From NCBI GenBank assembly GCA_030424865.1, contig JAUHVR010000001.1, forward strand, positions 372,001 to 436,000: a stretch of DNA of 64,000 nucleotides, in the 5' to 3' direction. Position 1 is the first letter of the stretch. The number at the start of each line of letters is the position of its first letter. The stretch is from Alphaproteobacteria bacterium. Its GTDB lineage: Bacteria; Pseudomonadota; Alphaproteobacteria; Rhodobacterales; Rhodobacteraceae. Shown here piece after piece: positions 8,690 to 17,430 of the stretch. Under the pieces are notes generated by a model. It had not been told where the DNA came from. It did not search any database and was given only the letters and a program-made list of their open reading frames with translations. A program made the position numbers and the translations under genes.

Positions 8690-9862
8690 ATGCCTGTTCT
8701 GAACCGCATCGCAGACTACCAATCCGACCTCACGGCCTGGCGCAGGCATCTGCACCAGATACCCGAGCTGGACCTGGATTGCTTCAAGACCGCCGCCTTT
8801 GTGGTTGAAAAGCTGAAGGAATTCGGTGTCACAGATATTCACGAAGGCATCGCCACCAGTGGCGTTGTGGCCCTGATCCACGGCAATGAACCCGGTGGCA
8901 CCATTGGCCTGCGTGCTGATATGGATGCCTTGCCGATGGACGAAAAATCGGGGGTCGACTATGCCTCGACCATTCCGGGGGCGATGCATGCCTGTGGCCA
9001 TGACGGGCACACAACCATGCTGCTGGGCGCGGCCAGGTATTTGGCCGAGACCCGCAATTTCGCGGGCACCGTGGCGCTGATCTTCCAGCCGGCCGAAGAG
9101 GGCGCAGGCGGCGGGCGCATCATGGTCGAAGAGGGAATGATGGAACGGTTCGGCATCGACGAGGTCTATTCCCTGCACAATGCGCCCGGAACGCCTCTGG
9201 GCGAGATCCACGTGGCGCCCGGGCCGGTGATGGCGGCGGTTGACACTTTCTGGATCGACATCACCGGGGTGGGCGGGCACGGTGCCGCGCCCGAGGAAAC
9301 CAAAGATCCGATCATGACCGCCGTGGCGACTGTTCAGGCGTTGCAGACCATCGTCAGCCGAAACGCACCGGCGCTGCATCAGGTCGTGTTGACGGTGACC
9401 CAGATCCACAGTGGGTCCGGCACCAACATTGTGCCCGACACCGCGCAGATCGTCGGAACCGTGCGCACCTTTGACCCGGGCATGCGCGACATGGTGCAAG
9501 AGCGCCTGACCACGATTGCGCAGCATCAGGCGCAGGTCTTCGACATGCGCGCCGAGGTCACCTATGAACGCGGCTATCCGGCCACGATCAACGATCCGGC
9601 CAAGACCGCGCATGCCATCAAGGTGGCTCAGGATGTTGTCGGATCCGAGCGTGTCGATGGTGCCACCCAACCCCGCATGTTTGCCGAGGATTTTTCCTAC
9701 ATGCTCGAGGCGCGGCCGGGGTCTTATGTATTTCTGGGCATGGGCGACCGTCCGCAATGCCACCACCCGGCCTATGATTTTGACGACCAGATCTCACCCA
9801 TCGGTGCCTCGTATTTCGCGCGGCTGGTCGAGATGACACTTCCGCTTGCAAAGGACCGCTGA
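8690..9862 (+). CDS. M20 aminoacylase-family amidohydrolase (copy 2)
   Basis: A 390-residue paralogue of the preceding gene with the same motifs (HACGHDGHTTMLLGAA, FQPAEEGAGGG, GVGGHGAAPEETKDPIM, CHHPAYDF). Several segments are nearly identical at the DNA level, for example around 7921-8000 versus 9096-9176, so it arose by tandem duplication. Differences lie in the lid domain (PEETKDPIMTAV against PSTCRDPMMAAL) and the substrate-facing sequence after it, suggesting a different acyl or amino-acid preference. A start at 8690 with AAGGA upstream. Only 5 bp separate it from the agmatinase-family gene. Confidence 0.93.
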   Translation: MPVLNRIADYQSDLTAWRRHLHQIPELDLDCFKTAAFVVEKLKEFGVTDIHEGIATSGVVALIHGNEPGGTIGLRADMDALPMDEKSGVDYASTIPGAMHACGHDGHTTMLLGAARYLAETRNFAGTVALIFQPAEEGAGGGRIMVEEGMMERFGIDEVYSLHNAPGTPLGEIHVAPGPVMAAVDTFWIDITGVGGHGAAPEETKDPIMTAVATVQALQTIVSRNAPALHQVVLTVTQIHSGSGTNIVPDTAQIVGTVRTFDPGMRDMVQERLTTIAQHQAQVFDMRAEVTYERGYPATINDPAKTAHAIKVAQDVVGSERVDGATQPRMFAEDFSYMLEARPGSYVFLGMGDRPQCHHPAYDFDDQISPIGASYFARLVEMTLPLAKDR

Positions 9863-9867
9863 CACAC

Positions 9868-10842
9868 ATGTCGCTCGAAGACGCAGAGAACGAAATCGAC
9901 CACGCCTTTACCCGCGAGGATCTGAAAGGAAAAAGCTTTGAGAACGCCTTTGCCGGCGCGCCGTCCTTTCTGCGGCGGCGCTATACCAAGGAACTGGCCA
10001 GGGCCGACATCGCCGTCACGGGCATTCCTTTTGACCAGGCAGTGACCAACCGTCCCGGCACCCGCCTTGGCCCGCGCGCGATCCGCGAAGCCAGCCTGCT
10101 GCAGCCCTTTGATGCGCCCTATGGCTGGGGGTTTGACGTTCTGTCGGAATTTGCCATCGCCGATCACGGCGATCTGGCCTTTGACTATGCCGATACCTCG
10201 TCATTTCCCGACAAGGTGACCGAGCACATCACCAGCATTCTGGGCGATGGCTGTGCCAGCATTGCCCTGGGCGGCGATCATTTCATCACGCTGCCGATCC
10301 TCAAGGCCTATGCACAGAAATACGGGCCCATGTCGGTCCTGCAGTTTGACGCGCATACCGACACCTGGGCCGACGACAACATGGAGCGGATCGACCACGG
10401 AACCTTCATGTACAAGGCCGTCAAGCTTGGCTACGTCGATCCCGCACGTTCGGTCCAGGTGGGCATCCGCACGGACAATCCGGATGTGCTGGGCTTCAAC
10501 ATCATCGACGCGCGCGAGGTGCACCTGAGCGGACCGCAGGCGGTCGCGGCGCGGATCAAAGAGATCCTGGGCGATCACCCGACCTACATGACCTTTGACA
10601 TCGACGCCCTGGATCCGGCCTTTGCGCCCGGCACCGGAACCCCTGTCTGGGGCGGGCTGACCAGCGCGCAGGCGGCCATCATGCTGCGCGATCTGGCGGG
10701 TATGAACCTGGTCGGCGGGGACGTGGTGGAGGTTTCGCCACCCTATGACACCACCGGGGCCACTGCGATTGCCGCGGCGCATATCGCGACCGAGATGATC
10801 TGTCTCTGGGCCTGGACCCGGCGACAAGCCGCGGGGACTTGA
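9868..10842 (+). CDS. speB: Agmatinase / ureohydrolase family enzyme
   Basis: A 324-residue manganese ureohydrolase of the arginase/agmatinase family. All binuclear-metal motifs are present: SIALGGDHFITLP, VLQFDAHTDTW and MTFDIDALDPAFAPGTGTP. Agmatinase converts agmatine to putrescine and urea; relatives act on guanidinobutyrate or other guanidino acids, so the exact substrate is open. It is the third gene of the operon with two M20 amidohydrolases, a context suggesting stepwise breakdown of acylated guanidino or amino compounds (inference). Its stop overlaps a possible TTG start of the DUF1499 gene. Confidence 0.9.
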   Translation: MSLEDAENEIDHAFTREDLKGKSFENAFAGAPSFLRRRYTKELARADIAVTGIPFDQAVTNRPGTRLGPRAIREASLLQPFDAPYGWGFDVLSEFAIADHGDLAFDYADTSSFPDKVTEHITSILGDGCASIALGGDHFITLPILKAYAQKYGPMSVLQFDAHTDTWADDNMERIDHGTFMYKAVKLGYVDPARSVQVGIRTDNPDVLGFNIIDAREVHLSGPQAVAARIKEILGDHPTYMTFDIDALDPAFAPGTGTPVWGGLTSAQAAIMLRDLAGMNLVGGDVVEVSPPYDTTGATAIAAAHIATEMICLWAWTRRQAAGT

Positions 10843-10904
10843 AACAGCGCACAGGCGCGCCAAATTCCGGGGAAGACGTCCAGACATATCGGATACACCC
10901 CAAG

Positions 10905-11393
10905 ATGCTCATTCTGAAAACCGTCGCGGCCCTGCTGGTCCTGAGTGCGATCGTGGTGTTAGCCGTTGTTCGGCTTTCACCGTCCGACCCGCGGGTCTGG
11001 CACGTCGAGCCCCAGGTGACGGGGAACGAAGATATGGAGATCGGCGTCAAACGCATGCTGGACGGCAATGAGATGCAGTTCCAGCGACTGGATCAGATCA
11101 TCCGTGACACGGCGCGCACCCGGGTGCTGGCTGGCTCGGTTGCCGAGGGGCATGTGACCTATGTCACCCGCAGCCGCGTCATCGGGTTTCCCGACTATGC
11201 GTCGGTCACGTTTCGGGACGGCAGGATAAAGATCCACAGCCGCCTGCGGTTTGGTGGTTCAGATCTTGGGGTCAACAAGGCCCGCGTCGATGGCTGGCTG
11301 CAGGCTTTGCGGCAGGGCGGAGGACAAACAGCCCTGCGAAATCTCGCGCCACATCGGCACGTTCAGGGACATCTGGCATTGCGCGGTGAATGA
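10905..11393 (+). CDS. DUF1499 membrane-anchored protein
   Basis: A 162-residue protein with one N-terminal membrane segment (LKTVAALLVLSAIVVLAVV) and a DUF1499 domain. Recognisable parts are DPRVWHVEPQV after the membrane, AEGHVTYVTRSRVIGFPDYASV in the middle and SRLRFGGSDLGVNKARVDGWL near the end. The function of the family is unknown. The ATG at 10905 starts just before the membrane helix; a TTG at 10839 overlapping the agmatinase stop would add 22 polar residues and is possible. The last ~26 residues, after DGWLQAL, look unrelated to the family and overlap an opposing gene. Confidence 0.75.
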   Translation: MLILKTVAALLVLSAIVVLAVVRLSPSDPRVWHVEPQVTGNEDMEIGVKRMLDGNEMQFQRLDQIIRDTARTRVLAGSVAEGHVTYVTRSRVIGFPDYASVTFRDGRIKIHSRLRFGGSDLGVNKARVDGWLQALRQGGGQTALRNLAPHRHVQGHLALRGE

Positions 11394-11558
11394 CCGCCCG
11401 CCGACGTGCAGGCACATGTATTGTCCCAGTTCGACGCGTGATCCGCTTGAATCGGTGCAATAACAATCGACAGTCCGGCCGTTGGGGCCCGTCACATCCG
11501 CCAGCCCGGGCATGCCGCCCAGGGTCAGAAGAGCCGAGAAGATCACAAGCTTTTTCAT
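11259..11558 (-). CDS. Small exported cysteine-containing protein of unknown function
   Basis: A 99-residue protein with a signal peptide (MKKLVIFSALLTLGGMPGLA) followed by a mature part containing five cysteines (CYC near residue 34, one in YMCLHV, one in QCQM and one in QGCLSS), suggesting disulfide bonds in the periplasm. I do not recognise a named family. Its 3' 135 bp overlap the end of the DUF1499 gene tail-to-tail, which is unusual in this otherwise tidy region. No strong ribosome binding site is seen before the ATG, but a leader-type N-terminus supports a real gene. Confidence 0.65.
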   Translation of the reverse strand: MKKLVIFSALLTLGGMPGLADVTGPNGRTVDCYCTDSSGSRVELGQYMCLHVGGRSFTAQCQMSLNVPMWREISQGCLSSALPQSLQPAIDAGLVDPKI

Positions 11559-11667
11559 GGCACCACTCTAGCAAAATCCTCTCGAATCTCAAAACACGGT
11601 TCCGAGAAGATTGAGCGTATCATTGCTGCTGGCTTGACCCTGCCTGTGCAATCGGCAACTAAACCCC

Positions 11668-12717
11668 ATGCTACCCGAAGACAGACTCGTCCAGATCACC
11701 CAAAGGTTTGAATACCTTGAGGCCCGCATGGCCGAAGGTACCGGCGATATTGCCGCGCTTGGCAAGGAATATGCCGAGATCCGGCCGGTGGTCGAACAGA
11801 TCACGGCCTATCGCACCTTGCTGGAGGACATCGCCGAGGCCGAGGCGATGATGGACGACCCCGACATGCGCGAACTGGCCGAAGAAGAACTGCCGGTTCT
11901 GCGCTCTGCCTTGCCCGAGGCGGAACGTGCCCTGCAACTGGCGCTCTTGCCCAAGGATGCGGCGGACGCGCGGCCCGCGATGCTGGAAATCCGTCCCGGC
12001 ACCGGGGGCGAAGAGGCGGCGCTGTTCGCTGGTGACCTCTTGCGCATGTACCAGCGCTTTTCCGAGGCGCGCGGCTGGAAGTTCGAGATCATCGAAGAGC
12101 AGGCCACCGAGCTGGGCGGCATCAAGGAAGTGGTGGCCCATATCACCGGTCAGAACGTCTTTGCCCGGCTCAAGTTCGAAAGTGGCGTGCACCGCGTGCA
12201 GCGGGTGCCGGCGACGGAAAGCGGCGGACGGATTCACACCTCGGCGGCGACCGTGGCCGTATTGCCCGAGGCCGAGGATGTCGACATCAAGATCGACCCG
12301 AATGACATTCGTATCGACACCATGCGCAGCTCGGGCGCGGGCGGTCAGCACGTAAACACCACCGACTCGGCGGTGCGGATCACCCACCTGCCCACCGGCA
12401 TCGTCGTGACCAGCAGCGAGAAATCGCAGCACCGCAACCGCGAGATCGCCATGCAGGTGCTGCGCACCCGGCTCTTTGATGCCGAGCGGCAGAAGATCGA
12501 CAGCGAACGCTCGGCGGATCGCAAATCGCAGGTTGGTTCGGGGGACCGCTCGGAACGCATCCGCACCTACAATTTCCCGCAGGGGCGGATGACCGATCAC
12601 CGCATCAACCTGACGCTCTACAAGCTGGATCAGGTCATGCAGGGCGATCTGGATGAAATCATCGATGCACTGACGGCTGACGCTCAGGCCGCCGCGTTGG
12701 CCGAGATGGCGGAATGA
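11668..12717 (+). CDS. prfA: Peptide chain release factor 1
   Basis: A 349-residue class I release factor that recognises UAA and UAG. The tripeptide PAT (residues 181-183, in RVPATESGG) marks RF1 rather than RF2. The catalytic GGQ is at 225-227 in [10 protein letters not shown]; its glutamine is the target of the methyltransferase encoded next. Length is close to the usual 355-360. The stop overlaps the prmC start by ATGA, so release factor and its modifying enzyme are co-translated. Confidence 0.98.
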   Translation: MLPEDRLVQITQRFEYLEARMAEGTGDIAALGKEYAEIRPVVEQITAYRTLLEDIAEAEAMMDDPDMRELAEEELPVLRSALPEAERALQLALLPKDAADARPAMLEIRPGTGGEEAALFAGDLLRMYQRFSEARGWKFEIIEEQATELGGIKEVVAHITGQNVFARLKFESGVHRVQRVPATESGGRIHTSAATVAVLPEAEDVDIKIDPNDIRIDTMRSSGAGGQHVNTTDSAVRITHLPTGIVVTSSEKSQHRNREIAMQVLRTRLFDAERQKIDSERSADRKSQVGSGDRSERIRTYNFPQGRMTDHRINLTLYKLDQVMQGDLDEIIDALTADAQAAALAEMAE

Positions 12718-13556
12718 CCGGATCACAGCTGCTGGCGCAAGCCACGCGCGCGCTGATCGCAGCGGGCGTACCGGACGCGGGCCGCGATGCGCGGCGGCTT
12801 CTGGCGCATGTGCTCAAGGTGCCTCCGGGGCGGCTGACGCTGTTCCTGCCGGAACCTGTCGAAGGGCAACTTCAGGTCATCTTCAACGTCCTGATCGAGC
12901 GGCGGTGTGAACGTGTCCCGGTCAGCCATCTGACTGGACGGCGGTTGTTCTACGGGCGCGAGTTCCTGGTCACGCCCGAGGTGCTGGACCCGCGCCCCGA
13001 GACCGAGACCCTGATCGAGGTGGCGCTCAGCGCGCCGTTTCACACCGTGCTGGACCTGGGCACCGGATCGGGATGCATCCTGCTGACCTTGCTGGCAGAA
13101 ACCGAAGAGACGCGGGGGTTCGGTGTCGATCTGTCCCCCGAGGCGCTGAATGTCGCTTTCTGGAACCGCAACGCCCTGAAGCTTGAGGCGCGCGCCGGGC
13201 TTGAGCAAGGATCTTGGTTCGAACCGCTGGCCGGGCAGGGGGCGATCTTTGATCTGATCGTCTCGAACCCGCCATATATCGCGGCGGATGAAATGGCCGG
13301 TCTGTCCCCCGAGGTGCGCGACCATGAGCCCCGCCTTGCGCTGACCGACGAAGACGACGGCCTAAGCGCCTATCGGGCCATCTGCGCCAAGGCCGGGCCG
13401 TTCCTGGCAGCGGGCGGGCGGTTGATTTTCGAGATCGGCGCCACGCAGGGACCCCCCGTGCGCACCCTGATGGAAACCCACGGGTTTCAGGACGTGCAAA
13501 TCATCCGGGATCTTGACGGTCGCGACCGTGTGGTTTCCGGCACAAAACCGCTGTAA
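12714..13556 (+). CDS. prmC: Peptide chain release factor N5-glutamine methyltransferase
   Basis: A 280-residue SAM-dependent enzyme that methylates the GGQ glutamine of release factors. The N-terminal helical substrate domain is followed by [11 protein letters not shown], motif [17 protein letters not shown], and the catalytic NPPY in [15 protein letters not shown], which identifies PrmC/HemK. Four-base overlap with prfA. A weak terminator-like structure lies shortly after the stop. Confidence 0.97.
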   Translation: MTGSQLLAQATRALIAAGVPDAGRDARRLLAHVLKVPPGRLTLFLPEPVEGQLQVIFNVLIERRCERVPVSHLTGRRLFYGREFLVTPEVLDPRPETETLIEVALSAPFHTVLDLGTGSGCILLTLLAETEETRGFGVDLSPEALNVAFWNRNALKLEARAGLEQGSWFEPLAGQGAIFDLIVSNPPYIAADEMAGLSPEVRDHEPRLALTDEDDGLSAYRAICAKAGPFLAAGGRLIFEIGATQGPPVRTLMETHGFQDVQIIRDLDGRDRVVSGTKPL

Positions 13557-13572
13557 CCCGCCGCAAACACGC

Positions 13573-13590
13573 CGGTTTTAACCGTTTTTT
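13573..13590 (+). terminator. Possible weak rho-independent terminator after prmC
   Basis: A short dyad CGGTT-TT-AACCG is followed directly by six T residues, 16 bp after the prmC stop. The stem is only five bases with a tight loop, so it would be weak; it is the only terminator-like structure in the 216-bp gap before the DUF4167 gene. The remainder of the gap (13591-13772) shows no promoter I can call with confidence. Confidence 0.35.
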
Positions 13591-13772
13591 GCCGATTAGC
13601 CCTTGTAACAGGACGCGGGACGTGTTTACTCAGATGCATTGCAGCGGTGGATGCCAGTTTGGCGGTCCCGCGCAATACTAAGCCAGAAATTCTTGGGTCT
13701 CAGGCAGGTTTGCCCGGAAATTGACGCAAGAAGGTAAATTCAACAGTCACAGACAAGGCTGAATTGCAGAAA

Positions 13773-14387
13773 ATGAGATCGTCCAAATCACGATCGCGGT
13801 CCAAGAACAACCGCAACCGTTCGTCTGTCGGCAACGTCGTCAACCGCGTGTTTGACAGCTCGGGCCCCGAGGGCAAGGTGCGTGGCACCCCTCAGCAGAT
13901 TATTGACAAGTACAACCAGCTCGCCCGCGACGCGCAGTTGTCCAACGACCGCGTGGCCGCCGAGAACTTTCAACAGCATGCCGAGCATTACCTGCGGATG
14001 CTGTCCGAAGCGCAGCGCGAACAGGAAGCGCGACGCGAACAGCAGGAACGCGAGAATCGCGAGCGTCAGGCGCAGCGCGACCGCGAACGGGCTGAACGCG
14101 ACGCCGCCCGCGAGGCGCAGCAGGCTGCCGCACAGGACGCGGCGCCCAAGGACCCGGCCGAAGCGCCGCAACCCGATGTGGTTGATCTTGGCGCGGCTGA
14201 CGGCGACAGCGGTCTGGTCGACACGCCTGAAAGCAAGACCGAAGCCCCGCCCAAGCCCAAGCCCGCGCGCAAGCCGCGCAAGCCCAAGGCCAAGAAGGTG
14301 GAAGACCCTGTTGCCGAGGCTCCGGCCGAGCCCGCCCCGGTTGAGGCCGCGCCTGAGCCTGACACCGCCGAAAAGGCGGCTGAGTAA
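13773..14387 (+). CDS. DUF4167 domain-containing protein
   Basis: A 204-residue basic/low-complexity protein. The N-terminal ~80 residues match DUF4167, an alphaproteobacterial family: RSRSKNNRNR, then VNRVFDSSGPEGKVRGTPQQIIDKYNQLARDAQ and AENFQQHAEHYLRML. The rest is a charged EQ/R-rich helix (about 85-120, coiled-coil-like) and a disordered Ala/Pro/Lys/Glu tail. The function is unknown; the basic N-terminus suggests nucleic-acid binding. The ATG at 13773 is chosen over an upstream in-frame TTG. It follows prmC and is convergent with rsmA, 4 bp away. Confidence 0.88.
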   Translation: MRSSKSRSRSKNNRNRSSVGNVVNRVFDSSGPEGKVRGTPQQIIDKYNQLARDAQLSNDRVAAENFQQHAEHYLRMLSEAQREQEARREQQERENRERQAQRDRERAERDAAREAQQAAAQDAAPKDPAEAPQPDVVDLGAADGDSGLVDTPESKTEAPPKPKPARKPRKPKAKKVEDPVAEAPAEPAPVEAAPEPDTAEKAAE

Positions 14388-14391
14388 TCGC

Positions 14392-15234
14392 TCAGGCCTG
14401 CGCCACGGCGCGGGCCAGCGCGCAAAATGCTTCGAGCGGGACCTGCTCGGCCCGCTCGGTGGGTTTGATCCCCGCTGCCAGAATCCTGTCCTCGATATCC
14501 GGTGCCAGCCCCTTCAGGGCCGCCCGCAGCATCTTGCGGCGCTGGTTGAAGGCCTTGGCGACGACGCGTTCCAGAACCTTGGGATCGGCCGGAAAGCGCG
14601 GCTCGGGCAGGGCACGCAGATGCACGACGGCCGAGCTGACCTTGGGCGGCGGTGTGAAAGCCCCCGGCGGCAGTGACAACACGATGCGCGCATCAGCCCG
14701 CCATTGCGACAGGATCGCCAGACGGCCATAGGCCTTGCTGCCCGGCGTCGCGACGATGCGTTCGGCCACCTCGCGCTGGAACATCAGCGTCAGGGTCGAC
14801 CAGAACGGCGGCCAGTCCCTGGGCGTCAGCCAGCGCACCAGAAGTTCAGTCCCGACGTTGTAAGGCAGGTTGGCCGCAATCGCGATTGGCGGGGTCAGAT
14901 GCGCCAGGGGATCAACCTCCAGCGCGTCGCCTTCGATCACCTGCAGGCGGTCCGGATAGGCCGCTGCGATCTCGGCCAAGGCGGGCAGGCAGCGGCTGTC
15001 CTTTTCGATGGCCAGCACCCGGCGCGCGCCCTCGGCCAAAAGCCCCCGGGTCAGACCGCCCGGGCCGGGGCCGATTTCCAGCACGTCCATGCCTGACAGG
15101 TCCCCGGCCTGCCGGGCAATCTTGGCGGTCAGGTTCAGGTCCAGCAAAAAGTTCTGACCCAGCGATTTGCGCGCCGACAGTTGGTGTGTCGCGATCACGT
15201 CGCGCAGCGGGGGCAGGGTGTCGATTCCGCTCAT
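14392..15234 (-). CDS. rsmA: 16S rRNA (A1518/A1519-N6)-dimethyltransferase
   Basis: A 280-residue KsgA/RsmA enzyme that dimethylates two adjacent adenines of helix 45 in 16S rRNA late in 30S assembly. Visible motifs are [12 protein letters not shown] at the N-terminus, [16 protein letters not shown] (motif I), and the catalytic NLPY in [15 protein letters not shown]; the C-terminal domain ends with [17 protein letters not shown]. The ATG at 15234 overlaps the pdxA stop as ATGA. It is the last gene of the six-gene lpt operon. Confidence 0.97.
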   Translation of the reverse strand: MSGIDTLPPLRDVIATHQLSARKSLGQNFLLDLNLTAKIARQAGDLSGMDVLEIGPGPGGLTRGLLAEGARRVLAIEKDSRCLPALAEIAAAYPDRLQVIEGDALEVDPLAHLTPPIAIAANLPYNVGTELLVRWLTPRDWPPFWSTLTLMFQREVAERIVATPGSKAYGRLAILSQWRADARIVLSLPPGAFTPPPKVSSAVVHLRALPEPRFPADPKVLERVVAKAFNQRRKMLRAALKGLAPDIEDRILAAGIKPTERAEQVPLEAFCALARAVAQA

Positions 15235-16202
15235 GACTGTACCTGTGCCAGTTTCCATGCCAGCCGCAAGGCCTCGACCGTCGAGGTCGGGTTGGCCACG
15301 CCCTGTCCCGCGATGTCCAGCGCCGTGCCGTGGTCCGGTGAGGTGCGGATGAAGGGCAGGCCCAGTGTCACGTTCACCCCGCGGTCGAAATCAAGCGTCT
15401 TGATGGGGATCAGCGCCTGGTCGTGGTACATGCAGATCGCGGCGTCATAGCCCGCGCGGGCGCGGGCGTGGAACATCGTGTCTGCAGACATCGGGCCCAT
15501 CAGGGTCATCCCCTCACCCCGCAGCTTTTCCAGAACCGGCGCGATCAGCGTGATCTCATCCCGACCCATGTTGCCGCCTTCCCCCGCGTGTGGGTTCAGA
15601 CCCGCGACCGCCAGACGGGGCTCAGCAATGCCGAACTGTCGGCGCAAGGCGTCATGCGTGATGCGGATGCGGCTTTCCAGCAGATCGGGTGTCAGCGCAG
15701 CCGAGACCTGATCCAACGGTATGTGGATTGTCACGGGCACCACCCGCAGCTGGTCCGAGGCCAGCATCATCACAACATCTTCTTGCCCGGCAAGCGCCGC
15801 CAGATACTCGGTATGGCCCGGATATGCGAACCCGGCGCCGTCTTGCAGCGCCTTCTTGTGGATCGGCAGGGTACAGATGGCAGAGGCAAGGCCCTGCTGC
15901 ACCAGATCGACAGCCCGGGCAATCACGTCGATCACACCCTGAGCCTGCGCGGGGGCGGGGCGCCCCGCCACGCGCGCACCCGAAAAGCCATGCGGCAGAA
16001 CGGGCAAGACCGAGGCCGGGACATGACCGGCCTGCGCCGGGGTCTCGATCACCTCGATGTCCGCCTCTGCGGGCAGGTGATCCGGATCGCCGATCAGGAA
16101 AAACGGCACCTCTGCACCAAGGACGTGACGCGCGGCAAGGGCCAATTCGGGGCCGATGCCTGCGGGCTCACCACAGGTGAGCGCGACGGGCGGATGGGTC
16201 AT
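15231..16202 (-). CDS. pdxA: 4-hydroxythreonine-4-phosphate dehydrogenase
   Basis: A 323-residue NAD- and metal-dependent enzyme of pyridoxal phosphate biosynthesis, oxidising 4-phosphohydroxy-L-threonine. Characteristic sequences are [54 protein letters not shown] and [13 protein letters not shown], which carry the substrate and metal-binding histidines. The start at 16202 overlaps the surA stop by ATGA; a longer frame to 16337 is antisense-free but has no similarity. The surA-pdxA-rsmA order is also conserved in gammaproteobacteria. Confidence 0.97.
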   Translation of the reverse strand: MTHPPVALTCGEPAGIGPELALAARHVLGAEVPFFLIGDPDHLPAEADIEVIETPAQAGHVPASVLPVLPHGFSGARVAGRPAPAQAQGVIDVIARAVDLVQQGLASAICTLPIHKKALQDGAGFAYPGHTEYLAALAGQEDVVMMLASDQLRVVPVTIHIPLDQVSAALTPDLLESRIRITHDALRRQFGIAEPRLAVAGLNPHAGEGGNMGRDEITLIAPVLEKLRGEGMTLMGPMSADTMFHARARAGYDAAICMYHDQALIPIKTLDFDRGVNVTLGLPFIRTSPDHGTALDIAGQGVANPTSTVEALRLAWKLAQVQS

Positions 16203-17422
16203 TGGTCCAGAATACGTGCGTCGGATCGCAGCTGTGCAAGGAAGCTGTCGGCAAAGCCCGATAGACGCTGGTTGCGCAGCCCGTTTGCCAGGTTCTGTCG
16301 CGCTTCGTCGTCCACGATGGTCATGGTGCGACCACACAGCATCAGCAGAACCAGCGTCTGGCCGTCGTTGCGGGTCAGGGCGGTCGAAATCTCGCCCGCG
16401 TCCAGTTGTTCCAGCTCTGCGGCAATATCGGTCGGGATTTCTGCGGGCGTCTGGGTCACGCGCAGCAGCCGTTCTTCGGGTTGGCCCACTGCAACGCCAT
16501 ACAGGTCGTCACACCGGTCTACACGGGCTTCGATGCGCGCGGCCTGTTTCAGGGCCTCGGCAGACCGGCCACCCGGTATCAGGTATTGCGCGTATTCGAG
16601 TGCCGCGGCCTGTGGCGCGGTATAGGTGGTTTCCTCGATGGCACGCAACTGGAACAGCGCAACGGCGTTCGGAAGCGGCAGCGGGTCGGTCACTTCACCG
16701 GGTGCCAGACCCAGAACCAGAGGTTGCAGCACTGGGGGCAGCTTGTTCAGCGGCTGCCATCCCAGGCGGCCACCTGCGCCACGCGATGGCGTCGCCGAAT
16801 ACTGGCGCGCGGCCTGCGAGAATTTCGTGATATCGGTGTAGCGCGAAATTTCGCCTGCAATCTCGCGCACCTGATCTTCTTGGCCGGGCTGAATCGGGAT
16901 GATGATCTCTGACAGCAAAACCCGCACGTTGCTCTGGCCCGTGGCGCCTGCCGAGGCGCGGTCGATCTCGTCTTCGCTGGCGGCCGCACGGGCCCCGAAG
17001 CGTCCCTGCACCAGGATCCTCCAGGCAAGGCCTGCATAGATGAAGTCGCGGAAGGTTTCCTCGGCCACGCCGGCCGCGACGATGTTCTCGACGAATTTTT
17101 CGCGCGTCAGGTCGGCCCGCGCGGCGAATTCGGCCATGCCGTCCAGCAGGTCCTGTTCGCTGGGATCCACCCCGAACTGCCGCGCCGCCTGAACCCGCAG
17201 GCGATCATCGATCAACTGTTCGCGCGCGACCTCGCTTGGGTCGCCTGCCGCGTTCAGAAAGATCAAAAGGCGTTTGCGCTGTTCCAGCTCGAAATAGGTG
17301 ATGGCGTCGCCATTCACCTGGATTGCCGGCGAAAACAAACCCTGCGCAAAGGCGGTGCCCGCGCCCAAAGGCAGCATGGCGAGACTGAGCAGACACAGGA
17401 AGAGGCGCATGGCGTGTTTCAT
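16199..17422 (-). CDS. surA: Periplasmic chaperone/peptidyl-prolyl isomerase SurA
   Basis: A 407-residue periplasmic chaperone for outer-membrane proteins. A signal peptide ends at about AFA-QGLF; the SurA N-terminal helical domain (IQVNGDAITYFELEQRKRLL) follows. One parvulin-like domain spans about 165-270, with SEIIIPIQPGQE, YSATPSRGAGGRLGWQPLNKLP and LAPGEVTDPLP. The C-terminal helix is EARQNLANGLRNQRL. It lies 8 bp downstream of lptD, whose product is a SurA client, and overlaps pdxA. Confidence 0.94.
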   Translation of the reverse strand: MKHAMRLFLCLLSLAMLPLGAGTAFAQGLFSPAIQVNGDAITYFELEQRKRLLIFLNAAGDPSEVAREQLIDDRLRVQAARQFGVDPSEQDLLDGMAEFAARADLTREKFVENIVAAGVAEETFRDFIYAGLAWRILVQGRFGARAAASEDEIDRASAGATGQSNVRVLLSEIIIPIQPGQEDQVREIAGEISRYTDITKFSQAARQYSATPSRGAGGRLGWQPLNKLPPVLQPLVLGLAPGEVTDPLPLPNAVALFQLRAIEETTYTAPQAAALEYAQYLIPGGRSAEALKQAARIEARVDRCDDLYGVAVGQPEERLLRVTQTPAEIPTDIAAELEQLDAGEISTALTRNDGQTLVLLMLCGRTMTIVDDEARQNLANGLRNQRLSGFADSFLAQLRSDARILDQ

Positions 17423-17430
17423 ATTGGGTC

